The position numbers were made by a program, and so were the translations under genes. From an uncultured Bacilli bacterium (GTDB taxonomy: Bacteria; Bacillota_I; Bacilli_A; RF39; UBA660): 8,588 nt of DNA. This document shows positions 1 to 5,716 of this stretch, piece after piece (the first letter of the stretch is position 1; each line of letters starts with the position of its first letter). The notes under the pieces were generated by a model. The model searched no databases, was not told the DNA's origin, and was given only the letters and a program-made list of their open reading frames with translations. The DNA lies in the NCBI GenBank assembly GCA_948479395.1, contig CAOLUI010000016.1, positions 15,425 to 24,012 on the forward strand, in the 5' to 3' direction.

Positions 1-138
1 TTTGATTTTTTTAATAAAACTTATAGTAATTATATAAGTAAATTAAAAGAAATTTTAAGTAGTTACGAGGAAACGGCTAATGAAGTGGCAAAGTCTTTTG
101 GAAAATTAGGAGAAGATAATGGAAAATTTGGAACTTGA
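1..138 (+). CDS. C-terminal end of a small helical WXG100/LXG-partner-like protein (5' truncated)
   Basis: The first reading frame is open from the window edge and gives 45 residues ending in ...GKFGT and a TGA stop; the start lies upstream of the window. The visible part is predicted helical, with regularly spaced hydrophobic residues and a tail reading SYEETANEVAKSFGKL. Small proteins with this kind of C-terminal helix are typical of the WXG100-like or DUF3130-like partners encoded just before large T7SSb effectors, where they pair with the effector's N-terminal helices for export. The following gene overlaps its last 20 bases, which suggests translational coupling. Family assignment rests on context and general character only, because the diagnostic N-terminal half is missing. 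It could be another small helical protein. Confidence 0.6.
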   Translation, partial: FDFFNKTYSNYISKLKEILSSYEETANEVAKSFGKLGEDNGKFGT

Positions 139-346
139 AGCGAAGCATAAACAATTAAATATTGAATTAATGGAAATTATAGCGGATATAGATAATTTAA
201 GAGAAGAGTTTCGAAGTCTAAAGAAAATTTTAAATGAGTGTTTAAGAATTGATAAAAAAATTATAGAAGAATATAATTTGAATTTAGTAATAAATAATCT
301 TAAGGAAGCTAAAATATGTTTAAAAAATCAAATGAAAAGTAAATAG
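119..346 (+). CDS. Small coiled-coil protein, probable T7SS effector partner
   Basis: The product is 75 residues with almost no Gly or Pro, rich in Leu, Ile, Lys and Glu, and has heptad-like spacing over most of its length (for example DIDNLREEFRSLKK near residues 24-37). It should form one or two long helices. There is no signal peptide or membrane segment. The ATG overlaps the end of the preceding gene, and an AGGAG-like purine stretch about 10 bases upstream (within 108-113) can serve as ribosome binding site. Small helical proteins of this size precede many LXG and related effectors in Bacillota and act as targeting partners, so that role is inferred from position. The sequence does not let me assign it to a named DUF. 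It is followed by a short hairpin with a T-run. Confidence 0.7.
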   Translation: MENLELEAKHKQLNIELMEIIADIDNLREEFRSLKKILNECLRIDKKIIEEYNLNLVINNLKEAKICLKNQMKSK

Positions 347-370
347 AAGGTCATAAAAATATGACTTTTT
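347..370 (+). terminator. Weak terminator or attenuator hairpin inside the effector module
   Basis: An 8-bp stem with one G-T wobble is formed by 347-354 (AAGGTCAT) and 361-368 (ATGACTTT), with a 6-base loop. The right arm runs into TTTTT at 366-370. It begins right after the stop codon of the coiled-coil gene. The stem is AT-rich, so termination is probably partial, which would let the small partner proteins be made in excess over the effector. Confidence 0.45.
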
Positions 371-421
371 ATAATTGAATAATAGAAATTTAAATGTTAA
401 AATCTAAGAAAGTAAGAATAG

Positions 422-438
422 AGAGAAGGATAAAAGTG
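422..438 (+). promoter_or_regulatory. Ribosome binding site supporting a GTG start at 436
   Basis: AGAGAAGG at 422-429 lies 6 bases before GTG 436-438, which is in frame with the longer reading frame beginning at ATG 394. That upstream ATG has no convincing purine box before it (AATAGAAATTTA). The family's usual N-terminus, a few residues followed by LPIGSVV, matches the GTG start. Confidence 0.65.
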
Positions 439-711
439 AAGTATGAAAAGTATTTACCAATAGGAAGTGTGGTAATATTAAAAGAGGCCCAAAAAAGAAT
501 GATGATAATAGGATTTTGCTGTGAAAGTGAAAATAAAGAAACTTATGATTATGCGGGATGTTTGTATCCCGAGGGTGTAATAGCTCCTGATAAAACATTA
601 TTATTTAACCATGATCAAATAGCCAGAATATATTGTATAGGTTTTAAAGATGAAGAAGAGGAAAGATTTAAAGAAAAGTTAAATGAAATGTTAAAAAAGA
701 TAAAAGGATAA
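436..711 (+). CDS. DUF4176 family protein, T7SS effector-associated
   Basis: The product has 91 residues from GTG 436, or 105 from the less likely ATG 394. It carries the DUF4176 signature: LPIGSVVILK at residues 7-16, MMIIGF at 22-27, YDYAG with LYPEG at 38-47, LFNHDQI at 56-62, then an acidic stretch and a Lys/Glu-rich C-terminal helix. It has no signal peptide or membrane segment, so it is cytoplasmic. DUF4176 proteins are found in the operons of LXG and other T7SSb effectors in Bacillota, and a chaperone or targeting role toward the effector is the usual view. Here it ends 17 bases before the large effector gene, consistent with co-transcription. The family call is firm; the exact function is inferred. 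Confidence 0.85.
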   Translation: MKYEKYLPIGSVVILKEAQKRMMIIGFCCESENKETYDYAGCLYPEGVIAPDKTLLFNHDQIARIYCIGFKDEEEERFKEKLNEMLKKIKG

Positions 712-728
712 AAAGAGGAGAATAAAAA

Positions 729-3665
729 ATGAGCGATATTAAAAATATAGAAATTGCAATGAAAAATGCCAAAAGTGCTATAAGCGATTTCGCTCAATCT
801 AGGGGAGGAGTCTCAGCCAGTGTGACTTCTTCTTCAATTCCGGTAAATGGTGCTTCTTTAGAAGTAATGGAATTAGAAAAGGGAAGTTTATTTGGAGAAA
901 CAATTGATGATTCCAAATGTGATATAACTGACTGGATAAATAAAGAAATAATACCAACGATAAATGATTTAAATGAAAAGTGCACAGGAATATTAAAAAG
1001 AACTGGAGCTACTATTGGGACATTTGCAACATCTCTATCTGAGGGAATAGGACAATTAGGAGAATCGTTAGTAGACTTAATAGCAATGTTAGGAGGGGCT
1101 GTAGTAACACCCTTTGTGTGGATAGGAGATAAAATATCTGGATCTGATCGAAATTATACAAGTGAGTTTTGGGATAATATAAAATCATTTGTTGCTGAGA
1201 AATATGTAACAAATTTTTATGATGATTTTTATAATAATGATGCAGTAGGAAAATTACTTAAAGAAAATAGTTATGGTTTTGATATAACTAGAGGAATAGG
1301 TTCAGGGGTTGGTTATATAGCAGGAGTAGTTGCTTTAACTGTGGCAACATTTGGAGTAGGAGGAGTAGCATCGGGCGGTGGAGTAACAGCAAGTACAGTA
1401 ACTGCAGCGACAAGTACATCAAATATGGCAATAACTGCTGGAGTTGCAGGCGTAGGAAAGGGAACTCAGGATGCATGGGCTGATGGTGCAGATATAATTG
1501 AGGGACTAGGTTATGGAGCTTTTAGTGGATTGTGGGAAGGAATACAATTTGGAATAGGGGGTAAAATAGGAGCTAGTAATATATTTAAATTTGGAAGTGA
1601 AGGAGCAACAAAAGCGGCAAATGCACTAGCAAGAATTATTTTAGATGGAGTAGATGGCGGCGCAGAAGGTATAATTCAGCCTTTATTAGGTTTAATATAT
1701 AAAGATGGTTATTATGATGATGAGGGGAATTATATAGAATTTGAAAATAATGATAGTATAACTTATAAATATACAGAAATATTTGATGATTTTGGAGGAA
1801 TAAATAATATTGCAACAAATGCTTTTGTTGGTGGGATAGCATCAACAGCAGGAGAATTATTTGGATTAGGCAAATATTTTAATAAGAATAAAGATTTAAA
1901 TATTGAAACAATAAAATTTAATTCACGAAAAGACGCAGCGATTTATTTTAATGATTCAAAACAGTATATGTTTCAAAGTTTAGATGATTTATTGGTAAAA
2001 TACTCTCAAGATTCCACTGCGTTAAGTGAAATCTATTATTGGTATCAAAAATTTCAAGATAAAAGAGTGTGTGAACTTGATGAGGATGCTGTGTATGCCT
2101 CATTATATAAATATTTTGATGATGAAGAAAAAAGAATTATTGATCGATTACGTGTAAATTCATTAAAAGATAATTTAACAGGTGAGGAGTTAGATTTAAT
2201 TAATTCTTATACTTACGTTAGTGGTCCAGCTATTTGTGCTTACTTAAGGCAAGCGGCTACAGATTTTTATGGAACTAATATTAATGGCATTGATATAGAT
2301 TATGTTAAAAAATATATATTAAAGTCTTTTGAGTGCAGAAATCTTACAAATTTAAATGATTATATTAATCCTGATAATTTTGTAAGAGCAATGGATAATA
2401 TAATAAATAAATCTGTTCCTTTAAGTGATAATATTGTGGTGTATAGAGGAGTATCTGGTTTGTTTGTAGATGGAAATAAAATTGATTTAGCCAAATTGGA
2501 TATTGGTCAAAGAATAAATGATAAAGCTTTTTTAAGTGCATCTACTTCTCTAACAGGTATAGCTACTGATAATAAAATTATGTTGGAAATTGAGGTACCT
2601 AAGGGAACTAAAGGGGCCTATATTGAAAAATTTACTGCAGATGGAAAGTACTGTCAGCAAGAAATATTATTTAACCGAAATAGTGTTTTAGAAATAACAG
2701 ATCTACCGCAAATAGAAATTGTAAATTTAAATGGACAATCTAAACAAGTATTAAAAATCAAAGCTAAATATGTAGATGATGGTTTTACAAGCGCAAAGCG
2801 CTATATGCCAGATGTAAATAATATGTATGAAGTATCATCTTATAATGATTTATATAACAAATTAGGAATAGGAAAAAACATAAAAGATATTTTGAAAAAA
2901 ATGGAAGATAATGGATCAATGAAGCGTTTTAATGAGGAAGTTAGTGATATGTACAATCGAAAGCTATATGATGGTTGGAAATCTATTTTAGAGCATGATT
3001 ATGATCATGTAAAAAATGTTTTATTATATTCAATGTACATGGGAGAGGAATTAAAACTTAATCCTAAAGAAATGGATATTTTGATTGAAAGTGCTAAGTA
3101 TCATGATACAGGAGTTACTAATCAAAATATGAAATATAGAGGTCATGAAGGACATTCTTTTTATAGCTCAGAGAAGATAGCAAGTGATTTAAAAGGAAAA
3201 TATAATTCTAAAGATATTGCGAAGATGCAAGCTATTATTGAATTTCATGAACAAGTGGATGAGTCTTTGGCTTCAATTCAAAGTATATGTGAAAAATATG
3301 GTTTAAAGGATAAAAAATCAATAGCCGAGGTCGAAAAAATTGGTAAAATACTTAAAGATGCTGATGCTCTTGATAGAACAAGATTTCCCGGTAATTTAAA
3401 TCTTAACTATTTGAGAAATAAAGAAGTAGCTAATGATTTAATAAAAGCATCTTATGAAATGAGAGAGGCTATTTCAGCCAAAGAATTAGATGAAATTGTG
3501 CAAGATAGCAGTTTTGATGATAATATAAAAAATGAAATATTTAAATTGATAAATGCTGATGAGTCTAATCATTTAGTTAATTTTGCAAGAAAATATTATA
3601 AAAATTATAATTTTAATTCAATGTCTGATTTTTTAGCTGCAATGAAGAGGGAGGTAGGAAAGTAG
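729..3665 (+). CDS. Modular T7SS-type effector: ADP-ribosyltransferase plus HD phosphohydrolase
   Basis: This is a 978-residue protein with a good ribosome binding site (AGAGGAG at 714-720). Residues 1-180 are mostly helical with no Sec signal and no clear LXG hallmark, so this part probably carries the secretion targeting. Residues 185-380 are rich in Gly, Ala and hydrophobics, typical of the pretoxin section of T7SS effectors. Residues about 465-683 form a C3/VIP2-type mono-ADP-ribosyltransferase: helix LTGEELDLINSYT with AYLR (473-507), NAD-binding R573 in VVYRGV, STS at 605-607, and catalytic Q643-Q644-E645 followed by ILF. Residues about 735-960 form an HD metal-dependent phosphohydrolase: HDYDHVKNV (756-764), YHDTG (791-795), H806 and H809, FHE (839-841) and KDADALDR (876-883). 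All key residues appear intact, so both domains could be active. Substrates are unknown. It may act on host cells or on rival bacteria. Flanking DUF4176-type genes support T7 export. Confidence 0.85.
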   Translation: MSDIKNIEIAMKNAKSAISDFAQSRGGVSASVTSSSIPVNGASLEVMELEKGSLFGETIDDSKCDITDWINKEIIPTINDLNEKCTGILKRTGATIGTFATSLSEGIGQLGESLVDLIAMLGGAVVTPFVWIGDKISGSDRNYTSEFWDNIKSFVAEKYVTNFYDDFYNNDAVGKLLKENSYGFDITRGIGSGVGYIAGVVALTVATFGVGGVASGGGVTASTVTAATSTSNMAITAGVAGVGKGTQDAWADGADIIEGLGYGAFSGLWEGIQFGIGGKIGASNIFKFGSEGATKAANALARIILDGVDGGAEGIIQPLLGLIYKDGYYDDEGNYIEFENNDSITYKYTEIFDDFGGINNIATNAFVGGIASTAGELFGLGKYFNKNKDLNIETIKFNSRKDAAIYFNDSKQYMFQSLDDLLVKYSQDSTALSEIYYWYQKFQDKRVCELDEDAVYASLYKYFDDEEKRIIDRLRVNSLKDNLTGEELDLINSYTYVSGPAICAYLRQAATDFYGTNINGIDIDYVKKYILKSFECRNLTNLNDYINPDNFVRAMDNIINKSVPLSDNIVVYRGVSGLFVDGNKIDLAKLDIGQRINDKAFLSASTSLTGIATDNKIMLEIEVPKGTKGAYIEKFTADGKYCQQEILFNRNSVLEITDLPQIEIVNLNGQSKQVLKIKAKYVDDGFTSAKRYMPDVNNMYEVSSYNDLYNKLGIGKNIKDILKKMEDNGSMKRFNEEVSDMYNRKLYDGWKSILEHDYDHVKNVLLYSMYMGEELKLNPKEMDILIESAKYHDTGVTNQNMKYRGHEGHSFYSSEKIASDLKGKYNSKDIAKMQAIIEFHEQVDESLASIQSICEKYGLKDKKSIAEVEKIGKILKDADALDRTRFPGNLNLNYLRNKEVANDLIKASYEMREAISAKELDEIVQDSSFDDNIKNEIFKLINADESNHLVNFARKYYKNYNFNSMSDFLAAMKREVGK

Positions 3666-3666
3666 A

Positions 3667-3978
3667 ATGGATGAAAGATTTAATATGCATGTAGAAGAGG
3701 TTACTTTTTCAGTAGATGGAAAAGAAGTAAGTTTTGATGATTTAAATCCAAAACAATCTATAACAGTTAATGAGAAATTTAATGTTAATGATAAGGTGAT
3801 ATTAAAAAAATCTTACGAAATAATTTTGATTAAGCATGTAGATTATAGAGTTCTTGATATGTTCAATTTTGATTATGCTGGAGTTTTAGTAGGAGATGAA
3901 AGTGGAAACTTAAAATTATTTAATCAAAAAGATATTTTAGATCTTTATAATGAATTAGAAAATGGAAAAAGCAGATAA
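3667..3978 (+). CDS. Divergent DUF4176-like protein downstream of the effector
   Basis: The product has 103 residues. Its start is 1 base after the effector stop, and its ribosome binding site (AGAGGGAGGT, 3646-3655) lies inside the effector gene, so the two are tightly coupled. The first 35 residues (EEVTFSVDGKEVSFDDLNPK) look like a beta hairpin addition. From residue 38 it aligns by eye with the upstream DUF4176 protein: VILK (44-47), a hydrophobic IILI strand (52-55), FDYAGVL (68-74) and LFNQKDI (84-90). It lacks the LPIGS and YPEG motifs and the charged C-terminal helix. There is no export signal. It may be a second export adaptor, or an immunity protein that binds the effector, given its place right after a toxin-like C-terminus. 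The relationship to DUF4176 is my reading of short shared motifs. Confidence 0.65.
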   Translation: MDERFNMHVEEVTFSVDGKEVSFDDLNPKQSITVNEKFNVNDKVILKKSYEIILIKHVDYRVLDMFNFDYAGVLVGDESGNLKLFNQKDILDLYNELENGKSR

Positions 3979-4003
3979 AAAAATATGTTTTTGTTATGAA
4001 CTA

Positions 4004-4012
4004 TGATATAAT
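4004..4012 (+). promoter_or_regulatory. Extended -10 promoter of the tRNA-Arg gene
   Basis: TGATATAAT contains a perfect -10 hexamer (4007-4012) preceded by the TGN extension. No good -35 is present 16-18 bases upstream (TATGTT or ATGTTT). Transcription would start near 4019, about 24 bases before the mature tRNA, within the left arm of the inverted repeat. Confidence 0.6.
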
Positions 4013-4014
4013 TT

Positions 4015-4042
4015 AAATATCTTAAAAATTATTAAGATATTT
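4015..4042 (+). repeat. Perfect 11-bp inverted repeat abutting the tRNA 5' end
   Basis: AAATATCTTAA (4015-4025) and TTAAGATATTT (4032-4042) are exact reverse complements around a 6-base loop. The right arm ends at the base before the tRNA acceptor stem. It could form a leader hairpin in the pre-tRNA, terminate the upstream effector transcript inefficiently (only three Ts follow), or bind a protein as DNA. Confidence 0.75.
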
Positions 4043-4119
4043 GTCCTTGTAACTCAGCTGGATAGAGTATCCGCCTCCTAAGCGGAAAGTCGGCAGTTCG
4101 AATCTGCCCAAGGACGCCA
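4043..4119 (+). tRNA. tRNA-Arg, anticodon CCT
   Basis: A complete cloverleaf is present. The acceptor stem GTCCTTG pairs with CAAGGAC over 7 bp, followed by discriminator G and an encoded CCA. The D arm is ACTC/GAGT. The anticodon stem TCCGC/GCGGA carries the loop CTCCTAA with anticodon CCT at 4077-4079, reading AGG (Arg). The T arm GGCAG/CTGCC has the TTCGAAT loop. The gene stands alone, with its own promoter and terminator, between the effector module and the surface-protein region. Confidence 0.97.
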
Positions 4120-4149
4120 TTCTATTTTGAAGAATAGAATTATTTTTTT
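4119..4149 (+). terminator. Rho-independent terminator of tRNA-Arg
   Basis: An 8-bp stem, ATTCTATT (4119-4126) with AATAGAAT (4133-4140) around a 6-base loop, is followed by a T-run at 4143-4149. Its first base is the final A of the encoded CCA. Confidence 0.8.
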
Positions 4150-4190
4150 ATTAATTAATAATAAAAAGTTAACAAAATATTGAAACTATA

Positions 4191-4199
4191 TGTTATAAT
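4191..4199 (+). promoter_or_regulatory. Extended -10 promoter of the TasA-like/signal peptidase operon
   Basis: TGTTATAAT gives the TGN extension plus TATAAT at 4194-4199. The nearest -35-like hexamer is TTAACA (4169-4174) with a long 19-base spacer. The expected transcript start near 4206 leaves a leader of about 48 bases containing a small GAAGT/ACTTC hairpin (4207-4221), then the strong ribosome binding site AGGTGGGAGAGG (4241-4252). Confidence 0.6.
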
Positions 4200-4253
4200 A
4201 TTTCATGAAGTATTTAACTTCTTGATATTTTATTACTTAAAGGTGGGAGAGGT

Positions 4254-4937
4254 ATGAAAAAGAAAGTATTAATTGTTGTAATGATGTTTGCGGTGTTTAT
4301 AACTAATTTTTTAGTAAGTAGAACTTATGCAAAATATATTTCAAAAATTGATTTAACGGATGAAGCAAGAGTAGCACACTGGGGTATTAATATAACAAAA
4401 GATGTGGATTTATTTAGAGATTCTTATTATTTTACAAATAAGGATGGAGAGGAAGAGGCTTACGTTAAGTCGCTAGGATGTAAAAATATTATTAATGATA
4501 ATGGAGAATCACAAGAAGTTTGTGATAATGTTATTGCACCTGGTACATCAGGAGAATATAGATTTACAATAAGTGGTACGCCTGAGGTTAATTATAGAAT
4601 TAAATTAAAGGTTTTAGAAAAACAAGATACAGTAGGAAGGATTACATATGATTTAGATGGAAAGTGTCCTACTGATGATATTAATGAACTTGCTTGGTGT
4701 ATAGAAAGTTTGTATAGTATTGATGATGTTTTTCCAGCAACTAGACCCACTGATACTTATCATACAATAAGCTGGAAATGGGATTTTTATAAAAATGATT
4801 TGGAAGATAAAAAGGACACAGATAAAGGCTCAGCAGCTATTATTGAGGAAAATGATTTAGCTTATGATAAGCAAGCAAAAGTTAAATTAGTTGTTAATGT
4901 AACGGCAGAACAAACAAAAGATGCTGCGACTAAGTAG
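4254..4937 (+). CDS. TasA/camelysin-like secreted surface or matrix protein
   Basis: The product has 227 residues. A signal peptide spans residues 1-26: KKK, a hydrophobic core at about 5-20, then SRTYA with probable cleavage after A26. The next residues, KYISKIDLTDEARVAHWGINIT, match the conserved start of mature TasA/CalY-type proteins, where an ARVAKFG-like motif follows the cleavage site. The rest is beta-rich with polar loops, and there is no C-terminal anchor or sorting signal. In Bacillus such proteins form extracellular fibres of the biofilm matrix. Here a signal peptidase gene follows after 18 bases, just as SipW accompanies TasA. Four cysteines (76, 90, 138, 149) could form two disulfides, which Bacillus subtilis TasA lacks. 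The family call rests on the N-terminal motif and context, and the fibre role is inferred. Confidence 0.7.
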   Translation: MKKKVLIVVMMFAVFITNFLVSRTYAKYISKIDLTDEARVAHWGINITKDVDLFRDSYYFTNKDGEEEAYVKSLGCKNIINDNGESQEVCDNVIAPGTSGEYRFTISGTPEVNYRIKLKVLEKQDTVGRITYDLDGKCPTDDINELAWCIESLYSIDDVFPATRPTDTYHTISWKWDFYKNDLEDKKDTDKGSAAIIEENDLAYDKQAKVKLVVNVTAEQTKDAATK

Positions 4938-4942
4938 TTGAA

Positions 4943-4958
4943 TTGGGGAATAAAAATG
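4943..4958 (+). promoter_or_regulatory. Ribosome binding site that sets the signal peptidase start at ATG 4956
   Basis: TTGGGGAA (4943-4950) sits 5 bases before ATG 4956. A TTG codon at 4938 would add six residues, but it directly touches the upstream stop codon and has no purine box at a usable distance. Confidence 0.65.
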
Positions 4959-5483
4959 GATTGGCTAGAAATTAAGGAATTTTTAAAGGACACAATAAAA
5001 GTAGCTATTGGCATTTTAATTATTTTATTTTTGATTCAATATGTTTTTTCAATTACAAAAGTTGTTGGTAATTCAATGTATCCTACAATGCGTGATGAAG
5101 AACTATTAATTTTAAATAAATTTAAATATCGTTTTATGGATATTAAAAGAGGAGACATTATATCTCTAAAATATAAGGATACCAAGTATTTAATTAAAAG
5201 AGTTATAGGACTTCCAGGAGAAAATATTTATATTAAAAATAGTAAATTATATATTAATAATGAAGAATATGATGAAACATATATTGCTGATGATTTAGTT
5301 TATAAAGATTTTTCATTGAGTGATTTAAATTATGATAAAATACCAGATGATATGTATTTAGTATTAGGGGATAATCGAGTAGATTCTTTAGATAGTAGAG
5401 AGATAGGATTAATAAAAAAAGAAGATGTTATTGGAAAGGTGGCATTTCGTTTTTGGCCATTAAATAGAATCAAATTTTTGTAA
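4956..5483 (+). CDS. lepB: Type I signal peptidase, prokaryotic Ser/Lys type
   Basis: The product has 175 residues. It removes signal peptides from Sec-exported proteins at the outer face of the membrane. A single N-terminal membrane segment (about residues 16-34) precedes the catalytic domain. The boxes are clear: GNSMYPT with nucleophile Ser40, RGDII (65-69), LIKRVIGLPGE with general-base Lys81, and GDNRVDSLDSREIG (138-151). The Ser-Lys spacing of 41 and the total length match Bacillus SipS-type enzymes. The Lys separates it from SipW, the ER-type peptidase usually paired with TasA, which has His at this place. Its position 18 bases after the TasA-like gene suggests it is dedicated to that protein or to the nearby surface protein, although a housekeeping role is possible. 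The symbol indicates the family only. Confidence 0.93.
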   Translation: MDWLEIKEFLKDTIKVAIGILIILFLIQYVFSITKVVGNSMYPTMRDEELLILNKFKYRFMDIKRGDIISLKYKDTKYLIKRVIGLPGENIYIKNSKLYINNEEYDETYIADDLVYKDFSLSDLNYDKIPDDMYLVLGDNRVDSLDSREIGLIKKEDVIGKVAFRFWPLNRIKFL

Positions 5484-5499
5484 AATAGGAAATAATAAG

Positions 5500-5533
5500 A
5501 AAGACTTACATAATATATTGTGTAAGTCTTTTT
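5500..5533 (+). terminator. Strong rho-independent terminator after the signal peptidase gene
   Basis: A perfect 11-bp stem, AAAGACTTACA (5500-5510) with TGTAAGTCTTT (5521-5531) around a 10-base loop, is followed by Ts to 5533. It closes the TasA-like/peptidase operon. Confidence 0.88.
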
Positions 5534-5657
5534 GTTTACATTTTTAGACATTTTCAGATTAAATATTTATATTTTTTCAATAAAATTTGGAATTATTCTT
5601 TATAAAATAGCTATTTATTTATGTCAAGAAAGAAATAACAAAAATTTTAAATTTTTA

Positions 5658-5687
5658 TTGACAGTGAAATAAAATTAAGTGTATTAT
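5658..5687 (+). promoter_or_regulatory. Sigma-A promoter of the Ig-repeat surface protein
   Basis: A perfect -35 TTGACA (5658-5663) is followed, after an 18-base spacer, by TATTAT (5682-5687). A/T tracts just upstream (5640-5657) resemble an UP element. The rest of the gap from 5534 shows no gene or other structure. The leader is short, with the ribosome binding site at 5698-5704. Confidence 0.75.
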
Positions 5688-5697
5688 TATATATAAT

Positions 5698-5716
5698 AGG
5701 AAGGTATGTGAGTATG
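5698..5716 (+). promoter_or_regulatory. Ribosome binding site selecting ATG 5714
   Basis: AGGAAGG at 5698-5704 lies 9 bases before ATG 5714. The in-frame GTG at 5708 would be only 3 bases away, which is too close. The ATG at 5706 is in another frame and meets a stop at once. Confidence 0.65.

Noticed and set aside
370..375. TATAAT as a separate promoter for the DUF4176-effector genes
   Set aside because: There is no -35 hexamer at 16-18 bases and no TG extension, and in such AT-rich DNA a chance match overlapping the hairpin's T-run is likely. Kept only as a remark.
404..1845. Several minus-strand open frames of 60-70 residues
   Set aside because: All are antisense to strongly supported genes, are rich in Leu, Phe, Ser and His as expected from complementing AT-rich coding DNA, and match no family I recognise.
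2931..3608. C-terminal domain as a deaminase or nuclease toxin
   Set aside because: The H...HD...H...H...D order and the KDADALDR motif fit an HD metal-dependent phosphohydrolase better. No deaminase zinc motif (HxE...CxxC) or HNH motif is present.
4094..4119. tRNA-Arg 3' end as an integration (att) site for the effector module
   Set aside because: The module lies on the 5' side of the tRNA, no second copy of the tRNA 3' end is visible in the window, and there is no integrase gene.
5640..5657. AT-rich near-palindrome as an operator
   Set aside because: It is low-complexity A/T tract sequence just upstream of the -35 box, better explained as an UP-like element or chance.
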